Position numbers and translations under genes: made by a program
In this document: in pieces, positions 43,035 through 51,308 of the stretch
Layout of the letters: every line of letters begins with the position of its first letter
How positions within the stretch are numbered: the first letter of the stretch is position 1
Notes under the pieces: model-generated
What the model saw: the letters and a program-made list of their open reading frames with translations, nothing else
What the model was told of the DNA's origin: nothing
The model's database searches: none
NCBI RefSeq assembly: GCF_024347575.1
Contig: NZ_AP025503.1
Span: 2,232,001 to 2,296,000 of the forward strand
Length of the DNA: 64,000 nucleotides
Source: Vibrio pelagius
Lineage (GTDB): Bacteria > Pseudomonadota > Gammaproteobacteria > Enterobacterales > Vibrionaceae
Reading direction: 5' to 3'

Positions 43035-43340
43035 TTATATATAAATATCGACACCGATGAGTCTTGTAAGTTCCTCTTTTTTCGCCTGATTCATAACATC
43101 CATATACTCTTCCATCGCTTTTCGTCCTCGCCCTTCAGGAAGGTCGTACTGAACTTGAGCTCGATGAATATCTGATTCTTGAACATGACGAATAGAGTGC
43201 GAGACAGCATTGGCTACCTTAGTGGGTTGTGCCACTGAGGTCTTTGCATCGGTTTTCTTTACCTGATTCTTCTTATTGGTACGATTGGCTTTAGATGTAT
43301 TGCCTATCGAAGAAGGAGGTAAACCATTAATTGATACCAT
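43035..43340 (-). CDS. Small conserved hypothetical protein
   Basis: A 101-residue basic protein without signal peptide or membrane segment. The first 45 residues are Lys/Asn/Thr-rich and probably disordered (TSKANRTNKKNQVKKTDAK); the second half is predicted helical (GRGRKAMEEYMDVMNQAKKE) and ends LTRLIGVDIYI. I do not recognise the family. It precedes slp by 37 bases and may be in one unit with it. The upstream side carries a run of 18-bp repeats. Confidence 0.6.
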   Translation of the reverse strand: MVSINGLPPSSIGNTSKANRTNKKNQVKKTDAKTSVAQPTKVANAVSHSIRHVQESDIHRAQVQYDLPEGRGRKAMEEYMDVMNQAKKEELTRLIGVDIYI

Positions 43341-43460
43341 TCACTCAATCTCTGCCTCGGTATGACTCTAAATATGCGCTATCTAGAGTCATGGGTTATC
43401 AGAACCTTGTAAAAGTTATGACGTTTTTATTTGTTCGTGACTCAGTCGCTTATTTGCGAC

Positions 43461-43583
43461 CAAGAAACTGTTCGCACCCAAGAAGTTACTTTCAACCCAG
43501 AAGCTATTTTCAGCCTAGAAGCTAATCACAAACAGAAAGCTAATCACGAACAGAAAGCTATTCACGACCAGGAAGTTTTTTCC
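43461..43583 (-). repeat. Imperfect 17-19 bp tandem repeats at the tsaB 3' end
   Basis: Seven imperfect copies of a unit like CAGAAAGCTAATCACGAA (plus strand). The rightmost copy overlaps the last codons of tsaB, where the coding strand ends CTTCCTGGTCGTGAATAG. Each further copy repeats that end, including TAG or TAA stops, for example CTTTCTGTTCGTGATTAG. The array therefore looks like repeated duplication of the tsaB terminus into the 217-base spacer. Confidence 0.85.
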
Positions 43584-44259
43584 ACGCCACCTTGTCACGT
43601 AGATAAACAGGCTCAGACTCTTCAACTGGAACCGCTTTACCCGCCACAAATGCAAACTGTGCGATAAACGCCATGTCTTGCGCCTCTGGGTAAAGAACAT
43701 CACTTGGCTTCGTCGTTAATGATAGCGTATCCATGTACTCTGCGTACGCAGCCCAACCTGTACCAACCTTTGCCCAAGTGTTTTGGTCTGCTTCAATTTG
43801 GTTCACAAGCTCTTGCGGTGGGATAACGCACTCTTCATCAACCAGAGACCAACGACCGTCTTGTTCACGACTGTAACGAGCCCAGTAAACTTCGCTCATA
43901 CGTGCGTCAATGGCACTTGCAACATGGGTATCACCAAACTGACGGTAGCTTGATTGCGCCATAGCTTCCAGTGTCGATACACCAATCATTGGCAGGTCAG
44001 CACCAAATGCTAAACCTTGTGCGATACCAATACCAATACGCACGCCAGTAAAGCTACCAGGGCCTTGACCAAATGCAATCGCATCAAGCTCAGCTAAAGT
44101 CAATCCGGCTTCTTTCAGTACTTCATCAACCATAGGCAGTACTTTCTTGGTATGGTCACGTGGTGCTACTTCACTGCGGGCGAACACTTGCTCTCCCACC
44201 ATCAATGCTACTGAACAGTTTTCCGTTGCTGTATCTACTGCAAGAATTTTTGCGCTCAT
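43558..44259 (-). CDS. tsaB: tRNA threonylcarbamoyladenosine biosynthesis protein TsaB
   Basis: Partner of TsaD, TsaE and TsaC in making t6A37 in ANN-decoding tRNAs; it stabilises TsaD. It has 233 residues with an ASKHA-type N-terminus [20 protein letters not shown], then [20 protein letters not shown] and [10 protein letters not shown]. It lies downstream of yoaA by about 50 bases. The final residues KLPGRE lie in a tandem repeat array. Confidence 0.95.
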   Translation of the reverse strand: MSAKILAVDTATENCSVALMVGEQVFARSEVAPRDHTKKVLPMVDEVLKEAGLTLAELDAIAFGQGPGSFTGVRIGIGIAQGLAFGADLPMIGVSTLEAMAQSSYRQFGDTHVASAIDARMSEVYWARYSREQDGRWSLVDEECVIPPQELVNQIEADQNTWAKVGTGWAAYAEYMDTLSLTTKPSDVLYPEAQDMAFIAQFAFVAGKAVPVEESEPVYLRDKVAWKKLPGRE

Positions 44260-44312
44260 TTATGTCTCAAATATTCGTTATCTAAATCTAAAAACAGTGG
44301 CCAAAGCGTCAC

Positions 44313-46232
44313 TTATGATTCGTCGGCTTTGGCTAGAAATTCTTTAATTACCCCTAAATCTCGGGTACGTGGAATAGGAGGTAAACTCCCCAGGAAAATG
44401 CCGCCATAATCCCGAGTCACTAAACGATTATCGCAAATGATCAGTGCGCCACTGTCGCTCTTATCACGGATCAATCGCCCGACACCTTGCTTAAGGGTGA
44501 TCACCGCATCAGGCAGTTGAACCTGAGCAAATGGATCGCCTCCTTTAAGCTTACAATCTTCCATCCGCGCTTTGAGCAAGGGATCATCCGGTGCCGTAAA
44601 GGGTAATTTGTCGATGATAACACAGCTTAACGCATCGCCCCTAACATCTATCCCCTCCCAAAATGCGCCAGTCGCCACCAGCAACGCGTTACCTAACTCC
44701 ATAAACTCAGCCAAGGTTTTTTGCTTACTGGTTTCCCCTTGTAGCAATACTGGGACGCTCAACGTTTCTCTAAAGCGTTCGCCAAGTTCGCGCATCATGC
44801 TGTGTGAGGTACAAAGAAAAAAGCAGCGTCCTTGGTTCTGTTCAATCACAGGGGAAAGCATACGCACCAGTTTATCCGCCAGCCCCGGACTGTTTGGTTC
44901 CGGCAAATAGCGAGGTACGCATAAACGCGCCTGTTTCGGGTATTCAAACGGGCTTGGTAGCGAGAACTGCTGGCTCGGTTTTAAGCCAAGACGAGAGGTA
45001 AAATGGTCAAAATCATCCGATACCGCGAGCGTTGCCGATGTAAAGATCCATGCTCCCGGTTTGAGCTCGATCTGTTCATGGAACTTATCCGCCACAGACA
45101 GCGGCGTAATATGCAGAGCAAAATGACGTGGCGTGGTGTCATACCAATACGAATAACCAGTAATTGAGACATCGCAAACGCGCTCAATGCGAGCCTTAAT
45201 CATAGTGGCACGCTCAAACGCGGTGTCTAATAATTGGCTTCGCCCAAGAGCAAGCTTCAAAACATCAACCGCCAACTCAAGCGCATCTTGCATACGCACC
45301 AATTCACGGGCAATCGACTCAGATTTCAGTGCTTCACGCCAGTTGCCCCGAAAACCGGTATCACCCAGTACAATTCTGAGATCTGCGGCAGACTGAACCA
45401 GCCTATCACCCACTTTTTGTAGCTGGCGCATATCCTTGGCTTCGGTGCGATAGCCAATCTCAATGTCTTTCGCGAGTTCATGTATCTGGCGGCTCGACAC
45501 CGATTGACCAAAATACTCACTCGCAATATCTGGCAGTTGATGGGCTTCATCGAAGATAAAGACATCCGCATCGGGGATCAGCTCACCAAAGCCGGTTTCT
45601 CTGATCGCCAAATCCGCCAAGAATAGATGGTGGTTCACCACAACCACATCCGAATCCATCGCTTTCTTTCGAGCCTTAAGAACAAAGCAATCTGTATAGC
45701 TTGGACACTCTTTACCTAAACAATTGTCATTCGTGGAGGTAATTGTCGGGATAATTGGGCTATCTTCCGCGATATCGTCACAGTCACCAAGGTCGCCCGT
45801 TTGCGTCGATGACGACCAGCTGCGCACCTTGACTAACTGTGCAAGCAGTGTTGGGTCTGTGTGTGTACCGTGGCTCTCAACCATCTGACGACTGAGTCTA
45901 TCCAAGCACAAATAGTTAGAACGCCCTTTTAGCAGTGCCGCTTGTCCATAAAAGCCGAGCGCGTCGGTCATTAGCGGAAGGTCGCGGTGGAAAAGCTGCT
46001 CTTGAAGGTTTTTGGAACCCGTACTTATGATGGTCTTCTTACCACTCAACAAAGCGGGAACTAAGTAAGCAAAAGTTTTACCTGTACCAGTCCCAGCTTC
46101 AACCACCAACTGACTTGAATCTTTGATTGCATTAGAAACCGCTTCGGCCATATCAAGCTGAGCTTGTCGCGGCTGAAAACCGGGAATTGCTTTACCTAGC
46201 GCGCCATCAGCAGAAAACGTTTTGGATATCAT
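44313..46232 (-). CDS. yoaA: ATP-dependent DNA helicase YoaA (DinG/XPD-like)
   Basis: A superfamily 2 iron-sulphur helicase of 639 residues. In E. coli YoaA acts with HolC to repair replication forks. Walker A is VVEAGTGTGKTFAYLVPALL; the DEAH box is DVFIFDEAHQLPDIASEYF. The Fe-S domain cysteines lie in NYLCLDRLS and CLGKECPSYTDC. The C-terminal helicase motif is LKQGVGRLIRDKSDSGAL. The neighbours tsaB, slp and fadD mirror the E. coli yoaA-tsaB-slp-like-fadD cluster. Confidence 0.95.
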   Translation of the reverse strand: MISKTFSADGALGKAIPGFQPRQAQLDMAEAVSNAIKDSSQLVVEAGTGTGKTFAYLVPALLSGKKTIISTGSKNLQEQLFHRDLPLMTDALGFYGQAALLKGRSNYLCLDRLSRQMVESHGTHTDPTLLAQLVKVRSWSSSTQTGDLGDCDDIAEDSPIIPTITSTNDNCLGKECPSYTDCFVLKARKKAMDSDVVVVNHHLFLADLAIRETGFGELIPDADVFIFDEAHQLPDIASEYFGQSVSSRQIHELAKDIEIGYRTEAKDMRQLQKVGDRLVQSAADLRIVLGDTGFRGNWREALKSESIARELVRMQDALELAVDVLKLALGRSQLLDTAFERATMIKARIERVCDVSITGYSYWYDTTPRHFALHITPLSVADKFHEQIELKPGAWIFTSATLAVSDDFDHFTSRLGLKPSQQFSLPSPFEYPKQARLCVPRYLPEPNSPGLADKLVRMLSPVIEQNQGRCFFLCTSHSMMRELGERFRETLSVPVLLQGETSKQKTLAEFMELGNALLVATGAFWEGIDVRGDALSCVIIDKLPFTAPDDPLLKARMEDCKLKGGDPFAQVQLPDAVITLKQGVGRLIRDKSDSGALIICDNRLVTRDYGGIFLGSLPPIPRTRDLGVIKEFLAKADES

Positions 46233-46539
46233 AATTTACGAACTTGGAGAAAACCGTGTACAGGTTGAGGAATCTGACCGTGAAGTATGGCAGGTTTGAG
46301 GAGACAGTGGAATGCCGAGTGCATCTGTATGATAGAAAGATTAAGCACATGAATAAGTGGTAAAACAGACACCTCTAGTCGATTCCTATTAGGATATCCA
46401 TGAAAGCAAACCATCTTCCAACTATTTTGTTGAAAGTCGTCAGATAATAGATTAATTATAACGGTCATATTACAGCAAAGTTCACCGTTCGACTGACTGT
46501 ATAAATTTTTAAAGAATAAAAATATTTCATGGAAGTAAG
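46233..46539. other. Intergenic region between yoaA and purU
   Basis: 307 bases between divergent genes. An antisense frame here is open but has no recognisable protein. The part near purU is A+T-rich and must hold its promoter; I can mark no defined site. Confidence 0.5.
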
Positions 46540-47379
46540 ATGGAAATGGAAAAGAAAACACTGCTGACGCATTGTACCGATGCGCCGGGACTAATCTCTA
46601 AAATCACCAACATTTGTTACAAGCATCAACTCAACATCATCCACAACAACGAGTTTGTAGATAACACCAGCGGCCACTTCTTTATGCGCACTGAGCTTGA
46701 AGGGTATTTCAATGACGAGACCTTTCTTGCCGATTTAGATCAAGCGCTACCAGACAATGCTAAGCGCAAGCTAGTGGGCTCCTCACGCAAACGTATTGTA
46801 GTGCTAGTGACCAAAGAAGCGCACTGTCTAGGTGACATTCTGATGAAGACTTTCGATGGTAGCCTTGACGTTGAAATTGCCGCTGTTGTTGGCAACTACG
46901 ATATTCTACAGAGCCTGACTGAGCGCTTCGACATCCCTTATCACCACGTTTCTCATGAAGGGCTCAACCGTGAAGAGCACGAGCAAAAAATGCTAGAAGT
47001 GATTGACCAATACGAAGCTGATTACCTTGTTTTGGCTAAATATATGCGTGTATTAACTCCGGGCTTTGTCGAGAAATATAACCACAAGATCATTAACATC
47101 CACCACAGCTTCCTACCTGCGTTTATTGGTGCTAAGCCATATCAGCAAGCGTATGAGCGCGGTGTGAAGATCATTGGTGCTACGGCTCACTTTGTAACCA
47201 ATGACTTGGATGAAGGTCCAATCATCAAGCAAGACGTGATCCCTGTTGATCACAACTTCAGTGCCAAAGATATGGCTCAGGCTGGTCGTGACGTAGAGAA
47301 GAACGTATTGAGTAAGGCGCTAAACAAGGTGATCAACGATCATGTATTTGTTTACGGCAATAAGACTGTGATTCTGTAA
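46540..47379 (+). CDS. purU: Formyltetrahydrofolate deformylase PurU
   Basis: Hydrolyses 10-formyl-tetrahydrofolate to formate and tetrahydrofolate, balancing one-carbon pools. It has 279 residues. The N-terminal ACT domain (about 1-80, THCTDAPGLISKITNICYKH) senses glycine/methionine in E. coli. The C-terminal formyltransferase-like domain carries the catalytic Asn/His in KIINIHHSFLPAFIGAKPY and the Asp in TNDLDEGPII. ATG 46540 is preceded by GGAAG; ATG 46546 is a second possibility. Confidence 0.95.
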   Translation: MEMEKKTLLTHCTDAPGLISKITNICYKHQLNIIHNNEFVDNTSGHFFMRTELEGYFNDETFLADLDQALPDNAKRKLVGSSRKRIVVLVTKEAHCLGDILMKTFDGSLDVEIAAVVGNYDILQSLTERFDIPYHHVSHEGLNREEHEQKMLEVIDQYEADYLVLAKYMRVLTPGFVEKYNHKIINIHHSFLPAFIGAKPYQQAYERGVKIIGATAHFVTNDLDEGPIIKQDVIPVDHNFSAKDMAQAGRDVEKNVLSKALNKVINDHVFVYGNKTVIL

Positions 47380-47406
47380 CTCGCAACCTTCGTTTCAAGT
47401 ACAAAT

Positions 47407-47445
47407 AAAAAACGCGTAATAGATTTCTCTAGTACGCGTTTTTTG
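47407..47445 (+). terminator. Terminator after purU
   Basis: Stem AAAAAACGCGTA / TACGCGTTTTTT with a 14-base loop and a T run. Confidence 0.88.
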
Positions 47446-47471
47446 TATCTATTTTCCGAACTCGTCGTTAC

Positions 47472-47565
47472 AGATTCCCGACTACGCTCCTTCGTCGCTA
47501 TCGGGAATGACGAGCCACCTACTCCTAGCCGTCATTCCGACGAGCCTAAGCGAGATCAGGAATCT
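47472..47565. repeat. Palindromic intergenic repeat element, copy 1
   Basis: An imperfect palindrome of about 94 bases: outer arms AGATTCC / GGAATCT and inner arms GGAATGACG / CGTCATTCC. It contains the core ACTACGCTCCTTCGTCGCT (47481-47499), which recurs exactly near 50382. It is a dispersed non-coding repeat of ERIC/MITE-like character. Confidence 0.75.
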
Positions 47566-47584
47566 CTATCTTCGAAAACTAAAT

Positions 47585-48175
47585 TTAATCCTGCTCTGAT
47601 TCCACAATCGTCTTCAATGAGTGTGGGTGCAGTTTAATGCAAACTCCTTGATGCTTAAACGCAACGGTTGGGTTATTCAAACGCTCGCCTTCACCTTTCG
47701 GACTAGAGAGTTTGATCTTAACGCCTTGCTCTGCCAACGTTGCAAAGTTAGCAGCGAACTGCGGGTAAGTGTCTTTAAGGTCCGCTAAGTACTCATCAGC
47801 CGTTTGTGCATGAGATGGAATAACAAACTCAACATGTTCCCAATCTTGGCTTGGGTAAATCTTACCTTCTGCCGGATATGGCAATTCTAGACACTCAATC
47901 GACCAACCTCGGCTCTTTAATGGTTCGTCAAAAGCAATCACAACAATTGGGCGACCATTGATTATCGCCTGAGAAATGGTTTCACCATAACCCGACCACG
48001 CCTCATGCGCTGCTTTTGCTAAAGCGGTCTCGTTAACCCTCATTGCAATATGGTCTGCTTGAGCAAAGCTTAGATCTAACCCTAGCTTACTACCAAACTC
48101 TTCGATTCTGCCCATAAAATCATCTAGGCGTTCAATCATCTGTCGCGGTTCTAATTGTGCTTGCGTGAGCGTCAT
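47585..48175 (-). CDS. yecM: YecM family VOC-fold protein
   Basis: A 196-residue protein of the YecM family, which has a glyoxalase/VOC-like metal-binding fold. Features are LDLSFAQADHIAMRVNET, RGWSIECLELPYPAEG, DWEHVEFVIPSH and VAFKHQGVCIKLHPHSL, with His and Glu residues suitable for a metal site. The reaction is unknown. It is divergent from argS, the same neighbourhood as in E. coli. Confidence 0.85.
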   Translation of the reverse strand: MTLTQAQLEPRQMIERLDDFMGRIEEFGSKLGLDLSFAQADHIAMRVNETALAKAAHEAWSGYGETISQAIINGRPIVVIAFDEPLKSRGWSIECLELPYPAEGKIYPSQDWEHVEFVIPSHAQTADEYLADLKDTYPQFAANFATLAEQGVKIKLSSPKGEGERLNNPTVAFKHQGVCIKLHPHSLKTIVESEQD

Positions 48176-48482
48176 AATCTACTTTCTCCAAATCTGATGC
48201 GCGCATGGTAGCAGCTCTATTTTTTGCAACAAGCCTTCTATTGAGCGTTGTTTTGAAATCTCTACGGTAATTGCGTTTATTGGGTTAAAGGAAATGTAAA
48301 TTTTCTATCAATCCGCCCTATAAGAAGGCCAACAAAATTGGTATCATTACCGCCATTTTTGTGAACTCAAACAGAGTCTGTTGTTCATTTCGTCACTAAA
48401 GCGTTAAGTAAATTGCACCTTAACCTTAGCTGACTCCGAAGTAACGACCACTCTTATCATCCTTGAATTGAAGGAAACGCGT
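48176..48482. other. Intergenic region between yecM and argS
   Basis: 307 bases between divergent genes. It contains the argS ribosome site (AAGGA at the right end). I could not mark a clear promoter, operator or riboswitch. Confidence 0.5.
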
Positions 48483-50216
48483 GTGAATATCCAAGCACTG
48501 ATTAATGACAAAGTATCTCAGGCTCTAGAAGCCGCTGGCGCACCTGCAGGCTCTCCTGCGGCTGTTCGCCAATCTGCAAAACCACAATTTGGTGACTACC
48601 AAGCAAACGGCGTAATGGGCGTTGCAAAGCGACTAGGCACTAACCCACGAGAATTTGCTCAGAAAGTATTGGACGTTCTAAACCTAGACGGTATCGCTTC
48701 TAAAGTTGAAATCGCAGGCCCTGGTTTCCTAAACATCTTTCTAGATGAAGCTTTCCTTGCACAACAAGCAGACGCAGCCTTGGCTGATTCTCGTCTAGGC
48801 GTTGCAGCGGCTGAAGCTCAAACTATCGTTGCTGACTACTCTGCACCAAACGTTGCTAAAGAGATGCACGTTGGTCACCTACGTTCTACCATCATCGGTG
48901 ATGCCGTTGTTCGTACTCTAGAATTCCTAGGCCACAACGTTATCCGTGCAAACCACATTGGTGACTGGGGTACTCAGTTCGGTATGCTTATCGCAAACCT
49001 TGAGCGTGTACAACAAGAGTCTGGCGAAGTTTCTATGGAGCTTTCTGACCTTGAAGCTTTCTACCGTGAGTCTAAGAAGCTATACGACGAAGACGAAGAG
49101 TTTGCAGTTAAAGCACGTAATTACGTAGTGAAACTACAAAGCGGCGACGAGTTCTGCGCAGAGATGTGGAAGAAACTGGTTGATATCACAATGATTCAAA
49201 ACCAGCGTAACTACGACCGTCTAAACGTATCTCTAACTCGTGATGATGTGATGGGTGAAAGTAAGTACAACGACATGCTTCCTGCAATCGTTGAAGACCT
49301 GAAAGCTCAAGGTATTGCTCAAGAAGATGATGGCGCACAAGTTGTTTTCCTAGATGAGTACAAGAACAAAGATGGCGACCCAATGGGCGTTATTATCCAG
49401 AAACGCGACGGCGGTTTCCTATACACGACAACCGATATCGCATGTGCTAAGTACCGTTACGAAGAGCTAGGTGCAGACCGTGTTCTTTACTTCATCGACT
49501 CTCGTCAACACCAGCATCTAATGCAAGCTTGGACTATCGTTCGTAAAGCGGGCTACATCCCTGAGTCTGTATCTCTTGAGCACCACGCATTCGGCATGAT
49601 GCTAGGTAAAGATGGTAAGCCATTCAAGACTCGTGCAGGTGGTACGGTTCGTCTTGCTGATCTTCTTGATGAAGCAGAAGTTCGTGCAGCACAACTGATC
49701 GAATCTAAGAACCCTGAGCTAGCGGAAGACGAAAAGAAAACTATCGCAAACACAGTTGCTATGGCAGCGGTTAAATACGCGGATCTTTCTAAGCACCGTA
49801 CTACTGACTACGTGTTCGACTGGGACAACATGCTTGCGTTTGAAGGTAACACTGCACCATACATGCAGTACGCTTACACTCGTGTTGCTTCTGTATTCGC
49901 AAAAGCCGGCATTTCTATGGACTCGCTTGAAGGTGAAATCAAGATCACTGAAGAGAAAGAGAAAGCACTTATCGCAAAACTTCTACAATTTGAAGAAGCG
50001 GTTCAGTCTGTTGCTCGTGAAGGTCAGCCGCACATCATGTGTACTTACCTATTCGAACTTGCTGGTCAATTCTCTAGCTTCTACGAAGCGTGCCCTATCC
50101 TAGTTGCTGAAGACGAAGCTATTAAACAAAGCCGTCTTAAGCTTGCTGCACTGACAGCGAAGACAATCAAGCAAGGTCTGTCTCTACTGGGTATCGATAC
50201 TCTAGAGCGTATGTAA
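48483..50216 (+). CDS. argS: Arginyl-tRNA synthetase
   Basis: Charges tRNA-Arg in the cytoplasm. It has 577 residues. The class I HIGH motif appears as [15 protein letters not shown] at about residue 130; the KMSKS element is degenerate, as usual in ArgRS. The N-terminal Add1 domain reads [19 protein letters not shown] and the C-terminal anticodon-binding DALR domain ends [13 protein letters not shown]. The start is the GTG at 48483, 7 bases after AAGGA; the upstream TTG at 48468 is not needed. Codons are strongly biased to those of abundant tRNAs, as in other highly expressed genes. Confidence 0.97.
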   Translation: MNIQALINDKVSQALEAAGAPAGSPAAVRQSAKPQFGDYQANGVMGVAKRLGTNPREFAQKVLDVLNLDGIASKVEIAGPGFLNIFLDEAFLAQQADAALADSRLGVAAAEAQTIVADYSAPNVAKEMHVGHLRSTIIGDAVVRTLEFLGHNVIRANHIGDWGTQFGMLIANLERVQQESGEVSMELSDLEAFYRESKKLYDEDEEFAVKARNYVVKLQSGDEFCAEMWKKLVDITMIQNQRNYDRLNVSLTRDDVMGESKYNDMLPAIVEDLKAQGIAQEDDGAQVVFLDEYKNKDGDPMGVIIQKRDGGFLYTTTDIACAKYRYEELGADRVLYFIDSRQHQHLMQAWTIVRKAGYIPESVSLEHHAFGMMLGKDGKPFKTRAGGTVRLADLLDEAEVRAAQLIESKNPELAEDEKKTIANTVAMAAVKYADLSKHRTTDYVFDWDNMLAFEGNTAPYMQYAYTRVASVFAKAGISMDSLEGEIKITEEKEKALIAKLLQFEEAVQSVAREGQPHIMCTYLFELAGQFSSFYEACPILVAEDEAIKQSRLKLAALTAKTIKQGLSLLGIDTLERM

Positions 50217-50217
50217 G

Positions 50218-50278
50218 CGATTCGAGATTCGAGATTCGAGATTCAAGATTCGAGATTCGAGATTCGAGATTCGAGATA
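50218..50278. repeat. Heptanucleotide tandem repeat (CGAGATT)n
   Basis: Eight copies of the 7-bp unit CGAGATT (complement AATCTCG), one with a single change (CAAGATT), begin directly after the argS stop codon. Confidence 0.95.
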
Positions 50279-50282
50279 ATTA

Positions 50283-50314
50283 GAAAGGTTGGCGTGAAAG
50301 CGTCAACCTTTTGT
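50283..50314 (+). terminator. Terminator after argS
   Basis: Stem AAGGTTGGCG / CGTCAACCTT (one G-U pair) with the loop TGAAAG and a T-rich tail. Confidence 0.8.
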
Positions 50315-50371
50315 TTTATTTGGAGGTCTGGTTTCTGCCCAAGCGCTGGTACACACTGGCGTTCATAGTAA

Positions 50372-50514
50372 GAGATCTCCTACTACGCTCCTTCGTCGCT
50401 TTAGGAGATGACAGGAATAAGAGCGGTGATTCCAAAGCGGCACCAATGATGCGCCATCACTCTCCCTAATCGTCATTCCCTACAGTGAGGAACGAACGTG
50501 ATAGGGAATCTGCT
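50372..50514. repeat. Palindromic intergenic repeat element, copy 2
   Basis: Contains the same 19-base core ACTACGCTCCTTCGTCGCT as the element at 47472-47565, here followed by AGGAGATGAC. Its right half has CGTCATTCCCTACAGTGAGG and ends TAGGGAATCT. The two halves are separated by about 50 unrelated bases, so this copy is longer than copy 1. Confidence 0.7.
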
Positions 50515-50588
50515 TATTAAGAACGTAAGCGCTAGCCACATTCTCATTCCAACTTTATACTCAACTAAAACAATTAATTGGAAAGATC

Positions 50589-51017
50589 ATGAGCTTCGAA
50601 CTTCATCCTCAATTAGCAAAAGACACCACTGTTATTGGTGAGTTTCCACTAAGCCTTGCCTTGCTACATAAAGACAATGCCGTGCCTTGGGTTATCCTTG
50701 TACCAAAACGTGCCAACCTAAAAGAACTTCATCACCTGCCGATGAAAGAGCAACAACAATTCTTGCATGAGTCACAAGCGGTAAGCCAAGCTCTAGAAGC
50801 GACTTTTCAGCCAGACAAACTTAACTTAGGTGCACTAGGTAATATGGTGCCGCAGCTACACATCCATCATATTGCTCGTTTTAAGGACGACATCGCTTGG
50901 CCGGGCCCAGTATGGGGCAACACCAAGGGTGAACAGCGCAGTGAAGAATTACAAGCTGCACTGCTGACACGTATCCAGAATGTTCTATCTTTGAGCTCTA
51001 TATTTCAAAAGCTATAA
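50589..51017 (+). CDS. HIT domain protein
   Basis: A 142-residue histidine-triad protein, probably a nucleotide phosphohydrolase or transferase. The motif is MVPQLHIHHIARFKDDIAWP, followed by GPVWG. The canonical third histidine of HxHxH is isoleucine here, which is usual for this proteobacterial Fhit-like subgroup. The first histidine pair should keep the nucleophile. Substrate unknown. Confidence 0.88.
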   Translation: MSFELHPQLAKDTTVIGEFPLSLALLHKDNAVPWVILVPKRANLKELHHLPMKEQQQFLHESQAVSQALEATFQPDKLNLGALGNMVPQLHIHHIARFKDDIAWPGPVWGNTKGEQRSEELQAALLTRIQNVLSLSSIFQKL

Positions 51018-51021
51018 AAAC

Positions 51022-51060
51022 AAAAACCGCAGTCATTTCATTCTATGACTGCGGTTTTTT
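51022..51060. terminator. Bidirectional terminator between HIT gene and feoC
   Basis: A 14-bp stem (AAAACCGCAGTCAT / ATGACTGCGGTTTT) followed by T6, between convergent genes. Confidence 0.92.
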
Positions 51061-51077
51061 CATTTTCATCTTAAGAA

Positions 51078-51308
51078 CTACATCATCACGTTGAGTGATA
51101 AACCGTTTTGTTGATTAATGGTGTACCGAATGCGGGTGGTGTGGCCATGTTGATTAGTATCCACCAGTCGACTCACTTTCCCTTTTTTTATCCAGACATG
51201 GAGCATCGCATCAACGCCATCTTCACTCATGCCAAACTTAGCCGCAAGCTCCTTACGAGCCGCACTACCTTGCTCGGTAATGTATTGATGTAACTCTCTT
51301 AAAATCAT
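51078..51308 (-). CDS. feoC: Ferrous iron transport protein FeoC, cysteine-free form
   Basis: A 76-residue winged-helix protein (MILRELHQYITEQGSAARKE, KFGMSEDGVDAMLHVWIKKG). It overlaps the feoB end by four bases and completes feoABC. Enterobacterial FeoC has four cysteines for an Fe-S cluster; this protein has none, as reported for Vibrio FeoC, which instead binds FeoB and supports complex formation. Confidence 0.9.
   Translation of the reverse strand: MILRELHQYITEQGSAARKELAAKFGMSEDGVDAMLHVWIKKGKVSRLVDTNQHGHTTRIRYTINQQNGLSLNVMM

Larger units (their letters stand above)
50217..50588. other. Repeat-rich intergenic region between argS and HIT gene
   Basis: 372 bases without a gene. In order: a 7-bp tandem array, the argS terminator, a second copy of the dispersed palindromic element and the HIT gene ribosome site (GGAAAGATC). 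Confidence 0.8.

Noticed and set aside
43461..43583. 18-bp repeats considered as a CRISPR array or iteron set
   Set aside because: Units are directly adjacent without unique spacers and derive from the tsaB end; no cas or replication genes are nearby.
46233..46561. Minus-strand 110-codon frame between yoaA and purU
   Set aside because: No ribosome site or recognisable domain; it overlaps the purU start and would contain its promoter.
48468..48482. Upstream TTG start for argS
   Set aside because: The GTG at 48483 has a well-spaced ribosome site and gives the family N-terminus; the TTG lies within that ribosome site region.
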